Shown here piece by piece: positions 1 to 8,219 of a stretch of 64,000 bases of DNA (position 1 is its first letter; each line of letters starts with the position of its first letter). Source of the stretch: Streptomyces cadmiisoli. GTDB lineage: Bacteria > Actinomycetota > Actinomycetes > Streptomycetales > Streptomycetaceae. Location of the stretch: assembly GCF_003261055.1 (NCBI RefSeq), contig NZ_CP030073.1, forward strand, positions 6,324,001 to 6,388,000, read 5' to 3'. The notes beneath the pieces were generated by a model. The model did no database searches and was not told the origin of the DNA. It saw only the letters and a program-made list of their open reading frames with translations. The position numbers were made by a program, and so were the translations under genes.

Positions 1-715
1 GCCGGACTGGTACATGGGCTTCGCCGAGGGTCTGGTCCGGTACTTCCCGGGCTGGGAGATCAACTTCTGGGGCCACACGCTGGTCCTGGGCGTGTTCATC
101 CCGCTGGTGCTGTTCGGTCTCGTCCTGATGGTCTTCGCGGCCTATCCGTTCATCGAGGCCTGGATCACCGGCGACAAGCGCGAGCACCACATCCTGGACC
201 GTCCGCGCAACGCCCCGACGCGTACCGCGTTCGGCGTCGCCTGGATCACGATGTACATGATCACGCTGGTGGGCGGCGGCAACGACCTCATCGCCACGCA
301 CTTCCACCTGTCGATCAACGCGGTCACCTGGTTCGTCCGGATCGGGTTCTTCGCCGGACCGGTCATCGCGTTCATCCTCACCAAGCGGATCTGCCTCGGC
401 CTTCAGCGCCGGGACAAGGAGAAGGTGCTGCACGGCCGGGAGACCGGCACCATCAAGCGCCTGCCGCACGGTGAGTTCATCGAGGTGCACGAGCCGCTCT
501 CGCAGGAGCAGCTGCACACGATCACGGCGCACGAGCAGTACCAGCCCATCGAGATCGGCGCCACGGTCGACGAGAACGGTGTCGAGCGCAAGGTGAAGGG
601 TTCCGAGAAGCTGCGCGCCAAGCTCAGCCAGGCGTACTTCAACGAGGACTCCCAGATCCCCAAGCCCACCGTCGAGGAGTACAAGGAGATCACGAGCGGC
701 CACGGCCACCACTGA
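1..715 (+). CDS. qcrB: Cytochrome bc1 complex cytochrome b subunit QcrB (3' end only)
   Basis: C-terminal 237 residues of the cytochrome b subunit of the actinobacterial bc1 (bcc) complex, which oxidises menaquinol in the cytoplasmic membrane and passes electrons to QcrC and the aa3 oxidase. The frame is open from base 2. It begins with PDWY, the actinobacterial form of the PEWY quinol-oxidation (Qo) motif, followed by membrane helices around codons 20-45, 75-95 and 105-125. After the last helix comes a charged cytoplasmic tail of about 100 residues ending in a His-rich GHGHH; long tails like this are typical of actinobacterial QcrB. The N-terminal haem-binding helices lie outside the window. 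A strong hairpin follows the stop, so this is probably the end of a qcrCAB operon. Confidence 0.96.
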   Translation, partial: PDWYMGFAEGLVRYFPGWEINFWGHTLVLGVFIPLVLFGLVLMVFAAYPFIEAWITGDKREHHILDRPRNAPTRTAFGVAWITMYMITLVGGGNDLIATHFHLSINAVTWFVRIGFFAGPVIAFILTKRICLGLQRRDKEKVLHGRETGTIKRLPHGEFIEVHEPLSQEQLHTITAHEQYQPIEIGATVDENGVERKVKGSEKLRAKLSQAYFNEDSQIPKPTVEEYKEITSGHGHH

Positions 716-740
716 TCGCTGCGTTCGCCACGCCACGATC

Positions 741-775
741 GAAGGGCCCCGTCCGGTGTTCGGACGGGGCCCTTC
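741..775 (+). terminator. Intrinsic terminator after qcrB
   Basis: Perfect 15-bp GC-rich stem (741-755 with 761-775) closing a 5-base loop, 26 bases after the qcrB stop. There is no T-run, as is usual for Streptomyces. It separates the respiratory operon from trpD. Confidence 0.85.
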
Positions 776-850
776 GCCGTGTCCGGCGGCTGGATAGGGT
801 GGACCTGTCGGAGACCCGTGTCCCGGGAGGGACTGGACCAGGAGCGGCTT

Positions 851-1915
851 ATGAGCGCTGTGACCCCCGCTGGAGGCAACACCGCGGCGGCCCGTTCCTG
901 GCCCGCCCTGCTGAACGGTCTGCTGGACGGCCGTGACCTCGGCGCGGACGACACCGCCTGGGCCATGGACCTGATCATGCGCGGCGAGGCGACGGACGCG
1001 CAGATCGCCGGTTTCGCGGTGGCGCTGCGCGCCAAGGGCGAGACGGTCGAGGAGATCTCCGGTCTGGTCCGCACGATGTACGAGCACGCCAATGTGATCG
1101 AGGTGCCGGGCGACACGGTCGACATCGTCGGCACCGGCGGTGACGGCGCGAAGACCGTCAACATCTCCACGATGTCCGCGATCGTCATCGCCGGCACGGG
1201 CGCGAAGGTCGTCAAGCACGGCAACCGGGCCGCGTCCTCGGCGTCGGGCGCGTCGGACGTGCTGGAGAAGCTCGGCGTGAACCTGAACCTGACGCCGCGG
1301 CGGGTGGCAGAGGTCGCCGAGGAGGCCGGGATCACCTTCTGCTTCGCGGTGAAGTTCCACCCGGCGCTGCGTCATGTGGCGGCCGCGCGCGGCCAGTTGG
1401 GCATCCGAACCACCTTCAACTTCCTCGGACCGCTGACCAACCCGGCGAAGGTGAAGGCGCAGGCGGTGGGTGTCGCCGATCTCAGGATGGCGCCGATCGT
1501 GGCCGGGGTCTTCGCCGAGCGGGGCAACTCCTCCCTCGTGTTCCGCGGTGACGACGGCCTCGACGAGCTGACCACCGCGGCGACCTCCCGGATCTGGGTG
1601 GTGCGGGACGGCAAGGTGACCGAGGAGGTCCTCGACCCGAGGGACCTGGGGATCGAACTGGTGCCGGTGGAGGCGCTGCGCGGCGCGGACGCCTCGTACA
1701 ACGCCGAGGTGGCCCGGCGGCTGCTGGACGGCGAGCGCGGGCCCGTGCGTGACGCGGTCGTACTGAACTCGGCGGCGGCGCTGGTGGCGCTGGAGCCGGG
1801 CGACGGGCCGCTGACGGAACGGATCCGGGCCGGGATGGAGCGGGCCGCCGAGTCCATCGACTCCGGCGCGGCCAAGCGCACCCTGGAGCGCTGGGTGGCG
1901 GTCAGCAACCTCTGA
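851..1915 (+). CDS. trpD: Anthranilate phosphoribosyltransferase TrpD
   Basis: Transfers phosphoribose from PRPP to anthranilate, the second committed step of tryptophan synthesis, in the cytosol. The 354-residue length is normal for the family. The glycine-rich PRPP/Mg site GTGGD is at about residues 94-98 and the anthranilate-pocket segment KHGNRAASS at about 122-130. The ATG at 851 is preceded by AGGAGCGG; an upstream in-frame start would add an unsupported N-terminus. It stands alone between a terminator and the SAM-IV leader, away from other trp genes. The TrpEG fusion that makes anthranilate is encoded 26 kb downstream in this window. Confidence 0.95.
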   Translation: MSAVTPAGGNTAAARSWPALLNGLLDGRDLGADDTAWAMDLIMRGEATDAQIAGFAVALRAKGETVEEISGLVRTMYEHANVIEVPGDTVDIVGTGGDGAKTVNISTMSAIVIAGTGAKVVKHGNRAASSASGASDVLEKLGVNLNLTPRRVAEVAEEAGITFCFAVKFHPALRHVAAARGQLGIRTTFNFLGPLTNPAKVKAQAVGVADLRMAPIVAGVFAERGNSSLVFRGDDGLDELTTAATSRIWVVRDGKVTEEVLDPRDLGIELVPVEALRGADASYNAEVARRLLDGERGPVRDAVVLNSAAALVALEPGDGPLTERIRAGMERAAESIDSGAAKRTLERWVAVSNL

Positions 1916-1996
1916 GACCCGCGGTGAGGCGAGGGCGCAGTCCGGATCGCGGACTGCGCCTTGCGCTTCGATGATCGTGTGGCAGGATCTGTGACA

Positions 1997-2113
1997 GGTC
2001 ATGAGCGACAGTCATTCGGCCCCGGCCGACTGTCCGGCAACCCTCCGTCCGTGGCGGGGTGCCCCGGGTGAGGACCAGGTCGTGGACAGCAGGGTCCACG
2101 GCAAGCGCGGACC
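1997..2113 (+). ncRNA. SAM-IV riboswitch
   Basis: The leader of the class V aminotransferase gene matches the SAM-IV consensus in order. It opens with GGTCATGAG, then has a CAGTC/GACTG stem around a GGCCCCGGCC segment, the core CCGGCAACCCTCC, the block GGCGGGGTGCCCCGGGTGA, a closing GGACC, and the SAM-IV-specific 3' extension GGCAAGCGCGG. SAM-IV aptamers are known from Actinomycetales, where they bind S-adenosylmethionine and repress sulfur-metabolism genes. Immediately downstream, CCCTCG can pair with the ribosome-binding CGAGGG at 2159-2164, which suggests translational control. Confidence 0.9.
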
Positions 2114-2172
2114 CCTCGCACGCTCCGCATGAGCGTGGGGCCAGGGGTCCTGGTCGTTCGAGGGAGCCTTCC

Positions 2173-2193
2173 GTGAGCAAGCGAATGCGCTAG
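2173..2193 (+). CDS. Putative six-codon upstream ORF (MSKRMR) behind the SAM-IV switch
   Basis: GTG-AGC-AAG-CGA-ATG-CGC-TAG is preceded by a good ribosome-binding site GAGGGAG at about 2160-2166, 6 bases upstream. This is the only well-placed start controlled by the site that the riboswitch tail could sequester; the real aminotransferase start is 160 bases further on, in another frame, with its own GGGAG. The peptide is very basic. Whether it is translated, and whether it acts as a relay or leader, is inference. Confidence 0.4.
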   Translation: MSKRMR

Positions 2194-2332
2194 GGCCGCA
2201 GAGCCCCGCCTCCGCAGCACCTTTCGCCTCATCTCACCTTTTCGCTTCTGGCGTTCGAGTACCCCGCGTTCGAGCCGTGCACGGTCGTGCCCTCGCGCGG
2301 TGGTCCGCGCCTGCCGTCACGGGAGTACGCCC

Positions 2333-3694
2333 ATGTCTGTCTTCACCGCTGCCGCCGACCAGTCCGTTTGTACCCCGCTGCCCGTTCTGGGGCGGGATGT
2401 CACCGTCCCGCTCGTCACCGGCGGCGAGGTCACGTACGCCGCGCTCGACTACGCGGCCAGCGCGCCCGCGCTCCAGCGGGTCTGGGACGACGTGGCGGCC
2501 TACGCGCCGTACTACGGCAGTGTCCACCGCGGCGCCGGGTACCTCTCCCAGCTGTCGACGGACCTGTTCGAGAACGCCCGCGCGACGGTCGCCGAGTTCC
2601 TCGGCTGCCGCGCCGACGACCAGCTGGTCTTCACCCGCTCCACCACCGACTCGCTCAACCTGCTCGCCGCCGCGCTGCCGGCCGGCTGCCAGGTCTTCGT
2701 CTTCGAGACCGAGCACCACGCCTCGCTGCTGCCCTGGCGGGACGCCCGGGTGCGGTACCTGGACGCCCCGCGCACCCCGGGGCAGGCCGTCGAGACCCTG
2801 GAGCGCGCGCTGGCCGACCGTGATCCGGACGAGCCCGCCCTCGTCTGCGTGACCGGCGCCTCGAACGTCACCGGTGAGCTGTGGCCGGTCCGGGAACTCG
2901 CCGCGGCGGCCCACGCGCACGGCGCCCGGATCGTGCTGGACGCCGCCCAACTCGCCCCGCACCACCCGGTGTCGGTACAGGACCTCGACGTCGACTGGGT
3001 CGCCTTCTCCGGGCACAAGCTCTACGCCCCGTTCGGTTCCGGGGTGCTCGCCGGCCGCGCCGACTGGCTGCGCGCGGCCGAGCCGTACCTCGCCGGAGGC
3101 GGCGCCAGCCGCAAGGTGACCCGGCGGGCGGACGGGGGAGTGGACGTGGAGTGGCACGACAGCGCCGCCCGGCACGAGGCCGGTTCCCCCAACGTCATCG
3201 GCGCCCACGCCGTCGCCTCCGCCTGCAAGGCGCTCACCGAGGCCGGGTTCGACACCCTCGTGGCCCGGGAGCGGCAGCTGATCGACGCCGTGCGCGCGGG
3301 TCTCGCCGAGGTGCCCGAGGTCAGGGTGCTGTCCCTGTTCGGGGACGACGCGCCGCGGGTCGGGGTGATCTCCTTCGTGGTGGACGGCTGGAACAGCTCC
3401 CACTTCGCCGCCGCCCTGTCCGCGGAGTACGGCATCGGTGTCAGGGACGGCCTGTTCTGCGCCCACCCGCTGGTGCGCACCCTGCTGGGCAGCGACCCGC
3501 AGACCGCGGGAGAGTGCGGGGCGCCCGAGGCGGCGCCGGGGGAGAAGTCCCTCAACGCGATCCGGGTGAGCTTCGGCGCGGGGACGCCGGACGAGCACGT
3601 GGAGCGGTTCGTGAACGCGGTGAAGGAACTGGTCCGCGACGGCGCGAAGTGGCGCTACCGGACCGAGGACGGCCGCTGCGTCCCGGCTGTCTGA
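2333..3694 (+). CDS. PLP-dependent class V aminotransferase / cysteine desulfurase-like enzyme
   Basis: Cytosolic fold-type I PLP enzyme of 453 residues. The phosphate-binding segment TRSTTDSLN is at about 101-109, the cofactor-ring pair VLDAAQ at 201-206 (Asp203, Gln206), and the Schiff-base lysine in SGHK at 226-229 (Lys229). The fold and these residues match the NifS/SufS-Csd group. Control by a SAM-IV riboswitch argues for a role in sulfur-amino-acid metabolism, for example cysteine or homocysteine handling, but the substrate cannot be read from sequence. The start chosen is the ATG at 2333 with GGGAG upstream; a GTG at 2300 in the same frame lacks a ribosome-binding site. Confidence 0.85.
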   Translation: MSVFTAAADQSVCTPLPVLGRDVTVPLVTGGEVTYAALDYAASAPALQRVWDDVAAYAPYYGSVHRGAGYLSQLSTDLFENARATVAEFLGCRADDQLVFTRSTTDSLNLLAAALPAGCQVFVFETEHHASLLPWRDARVRYLDAPRTPGQAVETLERALADRDPDEPALVCVTGASNVTGELWPVRELAAAAHAHGARIVLDAAQLAPHHPVSVQDLDVDWVAFSGHKLYAPFGSGVLAGRADWLRAAEPYLAGGGASRKVTRRADGGVDVEWHDSAARHEAGSPNVIGAHAVASACKALTEAGFDTLVARERQLIDAVRAGLAEVPEVRVLSLFGDDAPRVGVISFVVDGWNSSHFAAALSAEYGIGVRDGLFCAHPLVRTLLGSDPQTAGECGAPEAAPGEKSLNAIRVSFGAGTPDEHVERFVNAVKELVRDGAKWRYRTEDGRCVPAV

Positions 3695-3730
3695 GGGCTG
3701 TCCGGCCCCGTACCGGCCGGGCCCGACGTG

Positions 3731-3756
3731 CCGGACGGGGCCCAGGGCCCGTCCGG
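3731..3756. terminator. Bidirectional terminator between convergent genes
   Basis: Inverted repeat CCGGACGGG / CCCGTCCGG with an 8-base loop, lying between the aminotransferase (plus) and the Lrp-type gene (minus). Confidence 0.7.
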
Positions 3757-3785
3757 CGGGCCGGGGTGCTCGGGGGCCGGGCCGC

Positions 3786-4067
3786 TCAGGAGTCCAGGCC
3801 GATGGCGAAGGCCGCTTCCAGGTCGTGCTGCGAGTACGTACGGAACGCGACGTGCGTGTCGGTCGCCTCCACCCCGGGGATCTTGCTGATCCGCCCGGGG
3901 ATGACCTCCGCCAGATCCTCGTGCTGCGTGACCCGGACCATCGCGATCAGGTCGTAGGTGCCGGTGACGGAGAAGACCTCGCTGACGGTGTCGAGTGCCG
4001 CGATCCGCTCGGCGATCTCGGGGATCCGGTCCACGCTGGTCTTGATGAGGACGATCGCGGTGATCAC
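3786..4067 (-). CDS. Stand-alone RAM-domain protein of the Lrp/AsnC family
   Basis: 93 residues consisting only of the ligand-binding RAM (regulation of amino-acid metabolism) domain: an alpha-beta sandwich with the characteristic GTYDLIAMVRV strand-turn in the middle. There is no helix-turn-helix, so it should not bind DNA by itself. RAM-only proteins form octamers or mixed oligomers with full-length Lrp/AsnC regulators, or bind amino acids on their own. The start is a GTG with GGGAGAGG upstream. Its conserved position next to trpD and qcrCAB hints at sensing an amino acid, but no ligand can be assigned. Confidence 0.85.
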   Translation of the reverse strand: MITAIVLIKTSVDRIPEIAERIAALDTVSEVFSVTGTYDLIAMVRVTQHEDLAEVIPGRISKIPGVEATDTHVAFRTYSQHDLEAAFAIGLDS

Positions 4068-4181
4068 GGCTGGCCTCTCCCTAGGAGTGCTGGGGCCTTC
4101 ACTCTAGAGCGTCGCGCGAACGGGCGTGAGGCGGAGTCCCGGCGCCGGTCCGCCGGACCCGCGGGCGCCGTGCGCCGCCGC

Positions 4182-4913
4182 TCACGCCCTGTCGTCGCGC
4201 GGATCCGCCGTGATCGGCACGGCCGGTCCGGCCGTACCGCGAAACCGTGTGCACGCGTAGAGGAAGCCCAGCGCGAAGCCCACCAGATGCGCCAGGTACG
4301 CCACGCCGGGCCCGATGGACGCCTGGCCCGCCGCGAGCCACTGGAGAGCCGCCCAGAACGGCAGGACGACCCAGGCGGGGAAGCGCAGCGGCAGGAAGAG
4401 CAGGAACGGCAGCAGACTGGTCACCCGCGCTCCGGGGAAGAGGAACAGGAACGCGCCGAGGACCGCCGAGATCGCTCCCGAGGCGCCGACGAGCGGGTAC
4501 CCGGAGCCGGCGCCGGCGGCCGCGTAGCCGATCAGTGCCAGGCAGCCGCAGCCGAGGTAGAAGAAGGTGAACTCGATCCGGCCCATCCTCTCCTCGGTCA
4601 TCACGCCGAAGACGTAGAGGAACAGCATGTTGCCGAGCAGATGCAGCCAGCTGCCGTGCACGAAGAGCGCGGTCGCCGGGGTCAGGGCGGCCCGGGGGGA
4701 GTCCTCGAACAGTTCTGCGGGAATCACACCCCAGTGGCGGAAATACGCTCGCTGCGCGGCGAGCAGATCATCGCCGGTGCCGTACGTCGGACTGAGGCCC
4801 GAGGCCGGGCCGATCAGGAAGATTGCGCAGCACAGGGCGATCAGGCCGTACGTCACCGGCGCCGCCGGCCGCCGCCCCGCCCGGCGCGTGGAGGCGCTCC
4901 AGATGCTGATCAT
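4182..4913 (-). CDS. Rhomboid-family intramembrane serine protease
   Basis: 243-residue six-helix membrane protein. The rhomboid signatures are present: HLLGN with Asn95 in helix 2, the catalytic serine in GASGAIS (Ser145), and the catalytic histidine in AYLAHLVGF (His209). It should cleave single-span membrane substrates within the bilayer; the substrates are unknown. The start is the ATG at 4913, giving a short cytoplasmic N-terminus before helix 1 (about 20-35); a longer reading from 5021 adds an unlikely basic leader. It is divergent from the zinc-ribbon gene at 5069. The C-terminus is short and polar. Confidence 0.92.
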   Translation of the reverse strand: MISIWSASTRRAGRRPAAPVTYGLIALCCAIFLIGPASGLSPTYGTGDDLLAAQRAYFRHWGVIPAELFEDSPRAALTPATALFVHGSWLHLLGNMLFLYVFGVMTEERMGRIEFTFFYLGCGCLALIGYAAAGAGSGYPLVGASGAISAVLGAFLFLFPGARVTSLLPFLLFLPLRFPAWVVLPFWAALQWLAAGQASIGPGVAYLAHLVGFALGFLYACTRFRGTAGPAVPITADPRDDRA

Positions 4914-5068
4914 GAACACAGAGCATGACGTAACCGGACGCAACGGCACAGATCGCCTCGCCGCCGTGAACGGACCGGCGTCGAGTACGCGCCAGGCCGT
5001 AGGGTTACGAGCCACACGCACCAGGGAGACTGGCGCATCATCGAGACCAGAAGGAGCGAACAGGCACG

Positions 5069-5308
5069 ATGACGGTTCCTCTGCCGACCGCCACCACGCG
5101 GTGGCGCTGCACCTTGTGCGGCAACCTCACCCGGTTCGACGTGACGCGCTCGTCGAAGGTCGTCGAGTACGTCCATCTCGACCTCGCCGGTGAGCCGAGC
5201 GTCGAGGAGCGCGAGGTGGTCAGTGAGACCATCGAGTCGGTGCGCTGCCGCTGGTGCAACGCCGTGGACCAGGTGGAACTCGTGGACAGGCCGGGCGCCG
5301 CCTCCTGA
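5069..5308 (+). CDS. Small zinc-ribbon protein
   Basis: 79-residue cytosolic protein with two CXXC pairs, CTLC near the N-terminus (residues 14-17) and CRWC at about 60-63, fitting one zinc ribbon. The middle is acidic with no recognised catalytic motif. The start is supported by GAAGGAG 11 bases upstream. It sits directly before the NYN-domain gene (35-base gap), so the two are probably cotranscribed. I do not recognise a named family, and a role in binding RNA or protein is inference only. Confidence 0.75.
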   Translation: MTVPLPTATTRWRCTLCGNLTRFDVTRSSKVVEYVHLDLAGEPSVEEREVVSETIESVRCRWCNAVDQVELVDRPGAAS

Positions 5309-5343
5309 TCGGGAGCGGCCCCGTACGGGCATAGGGGTGACGG

Positions 5344-6693
5344 ATGGTGGAGACCGCAGGCGGGGGGCCGGGCGACGGCGCCGCTGAGGTGCTCGACCGA
5401 CCCCTGCCCGAAAGCGTGCGCCGGCGGGTCGTGCAGATCGTCTCGGACGGCTTCGGCGGGCTGACCGTCGCCGAGCTGCCCGCGCAGCTGCGGCAGTACG
5501 CCCGGTTCGCGCCGAACCGCCGGGCAAAGTTCGCGGGCAACGCGATGGCCGCGGCGCTGGAGAGCGACCCGCTGTTCCGGCAGCGCATCGGTGAGAAGCT
5601 GCGGGAGGCCGAGCCGGACATCGCGGCGGCCCTCGACTCCGGGGCGCCGCCGGCGGCCGCGGACCCGCTGGACGTGGCGGCCGCGGCGTACGTGCTGCGT
5701 CCCACCGGTTGGGTCAAGCTGGTCACCGCCGCCGGCGAGGAGGCCCAGCGGGCCGACGCCGAGCGCGCCGACGAGGAGAGCCGGGCCGAACTGGAGCGGC
5801 TGCGCGCCGAACTCGCCGCCGCCCGTGACCACACCCGGGCCGAGACCGAGCGGCTGCGCGCCGAACTGGACGGCGCCCGGAAGGAAGCCGAATCGCTTCA
5901 CCGCAAGCTGCGCGCGGCCCTCAGCGACGTCAAGCGCGGCGAGGCGGCACTGCGCAAGGTGCAGGTCGAGATCGAGGCGGTGCGCGCCGAGGGGCACGCC
6001 CAACTGTCCGCGGCCGACAGCGAGACGCGCCGGCTCAAAGCGAGGCTGGGGGAGGCGGAGGCCGCCCTGGAGGCCACGCGGAAGGCCGCGCGCGAGGGGC
6101 GCAGCGTCGAGGACATGCGGGTGCGGCTGCTGCTGGACACCGTGCTGGACGCGGCGCAGGGGCTCCGGCGCGAGCTGGCGCTGCCGCCGGTGTCGGTACG
6201 GCCCGCCGAGACCGTGGACGCGGTCGAACCCGGACGAATGACCCCGAAGGACATCGCCGCGCGGGCGTTGTCCGACAGCGATCCGGCGGTCCTCGACCAG
6301 TTGCTGGCGCTGCCGCAGGCCCATCTGGTCGTCGACGGCTACAACGTCACCAAGACCGGCTATCCCCAGATGCCGCTGGAGAAGCAGCGCCTGCGGCTGC
6401 TCGGCCAGCTCTCGCAGCTCGCCGCCCAGTCCGGCGCCGAGGTCACCTGCGTCTTCGACGGGGCGGAGCTGGCCGCGCCGGTGCTGCTCGCGCCGCCGCG
6501 CGGGGTGCGGGTGCTGTTCTCCAAGCCCGGCGTCACCGCGGACGAGTTGATCCGCCAGCTGGTCCGCGCCGAGCCGCCGGGCCGGCCGGTCATCGTCGTG
6601 TCGACCGACCGCGAGGTGGCCGACGGGGTGGCGCGGGCGGGGGCGCGTCCGGTGGCGTCCGCGGTGCTTCTGCGGCGATTCCAGCGGATTTGA
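5344..6693 (+). CDS. YacP-like NYN-domain putative endoribonuclease
   Basis: 449 residues in three parts: an N-terminal helical region (1-130), a long Arg/Glu/Ala-rich coiled coil (about 135-265), and a C-terminal NYN (PIN-like) nuclease domain starting at HLVVDGYNVTKTG. The first metal-binding acid is Asp331 (codon at 6334). Further acids occur in VFDGAE and VSTDREVADG. This is the actinobacterial form of the YacP/Rae1 family, which in Bacillus cleaves mRNA on the ribosome; here the coiled coil is an added module. The neighbouring zinc-ribbon gene may be a partner. Confidence 0.85.
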   Translation: MVETAGGGPGDGAAEVLDRPLPESVRRRVVQIVSDGFGGLTVAELPAQLRQYARFAPNRRAKFAGNAMAAALESDPLFRQRIGEKLREAEPDIAAALDSGAPPAAADPLDVAAAAYVLRPTGWVKLVTAAGEEAQRADAERADEESRAELERLRAELAAARDHTRAETERLRAELDGARKEAESLHRKLRAALSDVKRGEAALRKVQVEIEAVRAEGHAQLSAADSETRRLKARLGEAEAALEATRKAAREGRSVEDMRVRLLLDTVLDAAQGLRRELALPPVSVRPAETVDAVEPGRMTPKDIAARALSDSDPAVLDQLLALPQAHLVVDGYNVTKTGYPQMPLEKQRLRLLGQLSQLAAQSGAEVTCVFDGAELAAPVLLAPPRGVRVLFSKPGVTADELIRQLVRAEPPGRPVIVVSTDREVADGVARAGARPVASAVLLRRFQRI

Positions 6694-6859
6694 GCCCTCG
6701 CGGCCTACGCCCCATGGGTCGCGTACGCACCAACCGCAACGTACGGACCGATTGCCCGAATTGGCCCGACCTTCACGCAACGTAGCGTCAATCCCACATC
6801 ACGGCATGTGAGTTGTGTGTAAAGAATGCAGGGTGTGACGGGATTTTTCAGCTGAGGAT

Positions 6860-6889
6860 TTGATCTGATCACAGCGAGGTCACTAGGGT
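6860..6889 (+). promoter_or_regulatory. Predicted vegetative promoter of the first NlpC/P60 gene
   Basis: TTGATC (6860-6865) and TAGGGT (6884-6889) are separated by 18 bp, a good HrdB-type spacing, inside an unusually AT-rich 248-bp gap before the gene. Confidence 0.5.
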
Positions 6890-6941
6890 CTGGGCTCGAA
6901 CCTCCGATCGGGTGATCACTCACGTGAAGGAGATTGCCCCC

Positions 6942-7976
6942 GTGGCGTCCCACCGTCGACCCAAGCAGCCCAGTCGCACCCGTGTGACGGTGCTGACCAC
7001 CGCAGCAGCCGCTGCCGTCGCTCTCAGCTCGCAGGCGGCCAACGCCGCGCCGAGCGAGAAGCCGAGCAAGGACGAGGTCAAGTCCAAGGTCGACAAGCTC
7101 TACGAAGAGGCCGAGCAGGCCACGGAGAAGTACAACGGGGCCAAGGAGAAGCAGGAGAAGCTCCAGAAGGAGATCTCCACGATCCAGGACAACGTCGCGC
7201 GCGGCCAGGAAGAGGTCAACGAGCTGCGTGACGGCCTCGGTTCGATGGCCAGCGCGCAGTACCGCTCCGGTGGCATCGACCCCTCCCTCCAGCTGTTCCT
7301 CTCGGCCGACCCGGAGGACTACCTGGACAAGGCCTCCACGCTCGACCAGTTGAGCAGCCAGCAGGTCGAGTCGCTGAAGAAGATCCAGGAGAAGCAGCGC
7401 GAGCTCGCGCAGCAGCGCTCCGAGGCGTCGAACAAGCTCAAGGACCTCGCCTCCACCCGGACCGAACTGGGCAAGAAGAAGAAGGAAGTCCAGGGCAAGC
7501 TCGGCGAGGCGCAGAGGCTGCTCAACTCGCTCACGGCCGCCGAGAAGGCCGCGCTGGCCGCCGAGGAGGAGCGGGCCAGCCGTTCCTCCGCGGACCGCGT
7601 GGACCTCGGCAACGCCGCCACCGGATCGGGCCGCGCCATGGCCGCCTTCCAGGCCGCGCAGAGCAAGATCGGCACCCCCTACGTCTACGGCGCCTCCGGC
7701 CCGTCCTCCTTCGACTGCTCGGGTCTGACGTCCTGGGCCTTCGCGCAGGCCGGCGTCAGCATCCCGCGTATCTCGCAGGCCCAGGCCAACGCCGGTACGC
7801 GCATCTACAGCCAGTCCGACCTCAAGGTCGGCGACCTGGTGATCTTCTACGGCGACCTGCACCACGTCGGCTTCTACGCCGGCAACGGCCAGGTGCTGCA
7901 CGCGCCGCGCACCGGCACCGTGGTCCGCTACGAGTCGATCAACAACATGCCGTACCAGTTCGGCGTCCGGATCTGA
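6942..7976 (+). CDS. Secreted NlpC/P60 peptidoglycan endopeptidase (RipA-like), copy 1
   Basis: 344-residue exported cell-wall hydrolase. A signal peptide runs to about residue 36 (cleavage near ANA-AP), then a long coiled coil (about 40-215), then the NlpC/P60 domain. The catalytic triad is visible: Cys259 in FDCSGL, His308 in LHHVGFY, and His320 in VLHAP. It should cut the D-Glu to diamino-acid bond in stem peptides, with the coiled coil restraining or positioning the enzyme. The GTG at 6942 has GAAGGAG upstream and begins the signal peptide correctly. It is followed by a second copy of similar architecture. Confidence 0.92.
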   Translation: MASHRRPKQPSRTRVTVLTTAAAAAVALSSQAANAAPSEKPSKDEVKSKVDKLYEEAEQATEKYNGAKEKQEKLQKEISTIQDNVARGQEEVNELRDGLGSMASAQYRSGGIDPSLQLFLSADPEDYLDKASTLDQLSSQQVESLKKIQEKQRELAQQRSEASNKLKDLASTRTELGKKKKEVQGKLGEAQRLLNSLTAAEKAALAAEEERASRSSADRVDLGNAATGSGRAMAAFQAAQSKIGTPYVYGASGPSSFDCSGLTSWAFAQAGVSIPRISQAQANAGTRIYSQSDLKVGDLVIFYGDLHHVGFYAGNGQVLHAPRTGTVVRYESINNMPYQFGVRI

Positions 7977-8048
7977 TCCGGACCCCTTCGAGACCGCGAC
8001 TCCCTGCCGCCCGTTCGGGCGAATCGGAGTAGCCCCGAACGACCCCGC

Positions 8049-8080
8049 GCCCCGCCGTTGACCTGCGTCAGCGGCGGGGC
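8049..8080 (+). terminator. Intrinsic terminator between the two NlpC/P60 genes
   Basis: A 14-bp stem (8049-8062 with 8067-8080, one wobble pair) with a CTGC loop, then a T-rich run; the tandem copies are therefore separately transcribed. Confidence 0.8.
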
Positions 8081-8219
8081 GTCACGTTGTGTTGCCGCCG
8101 ATGTCTTTGGCCGGCGCCCCGCGACGGGGCTACTGTCTGCCCCGTTTCCCCCCCGTCGCCGGGCCCGTTCCGCGCTGGGGGATTCTCCCTGTCCGCCAGT
8201 GGAAGGAGCGCGGCTTCCC

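Noticed and set aside
2234..3598. Long antisense open frame (454 codons, minus) opposite the aminotransferase
   Set aside because: High-GC mirror frame; low-complexity Gly/Arg/Val-rich translation, no start signal, and the plus-strand frame has all family motifs.
6694..6941. ydaO-type c-di-AMP riboswitch before the first NlpC/P60 gene
   Set aside because: Cell-wall hydrolase genes in Streptomyces often have one, but the conserved cores are not visible here.
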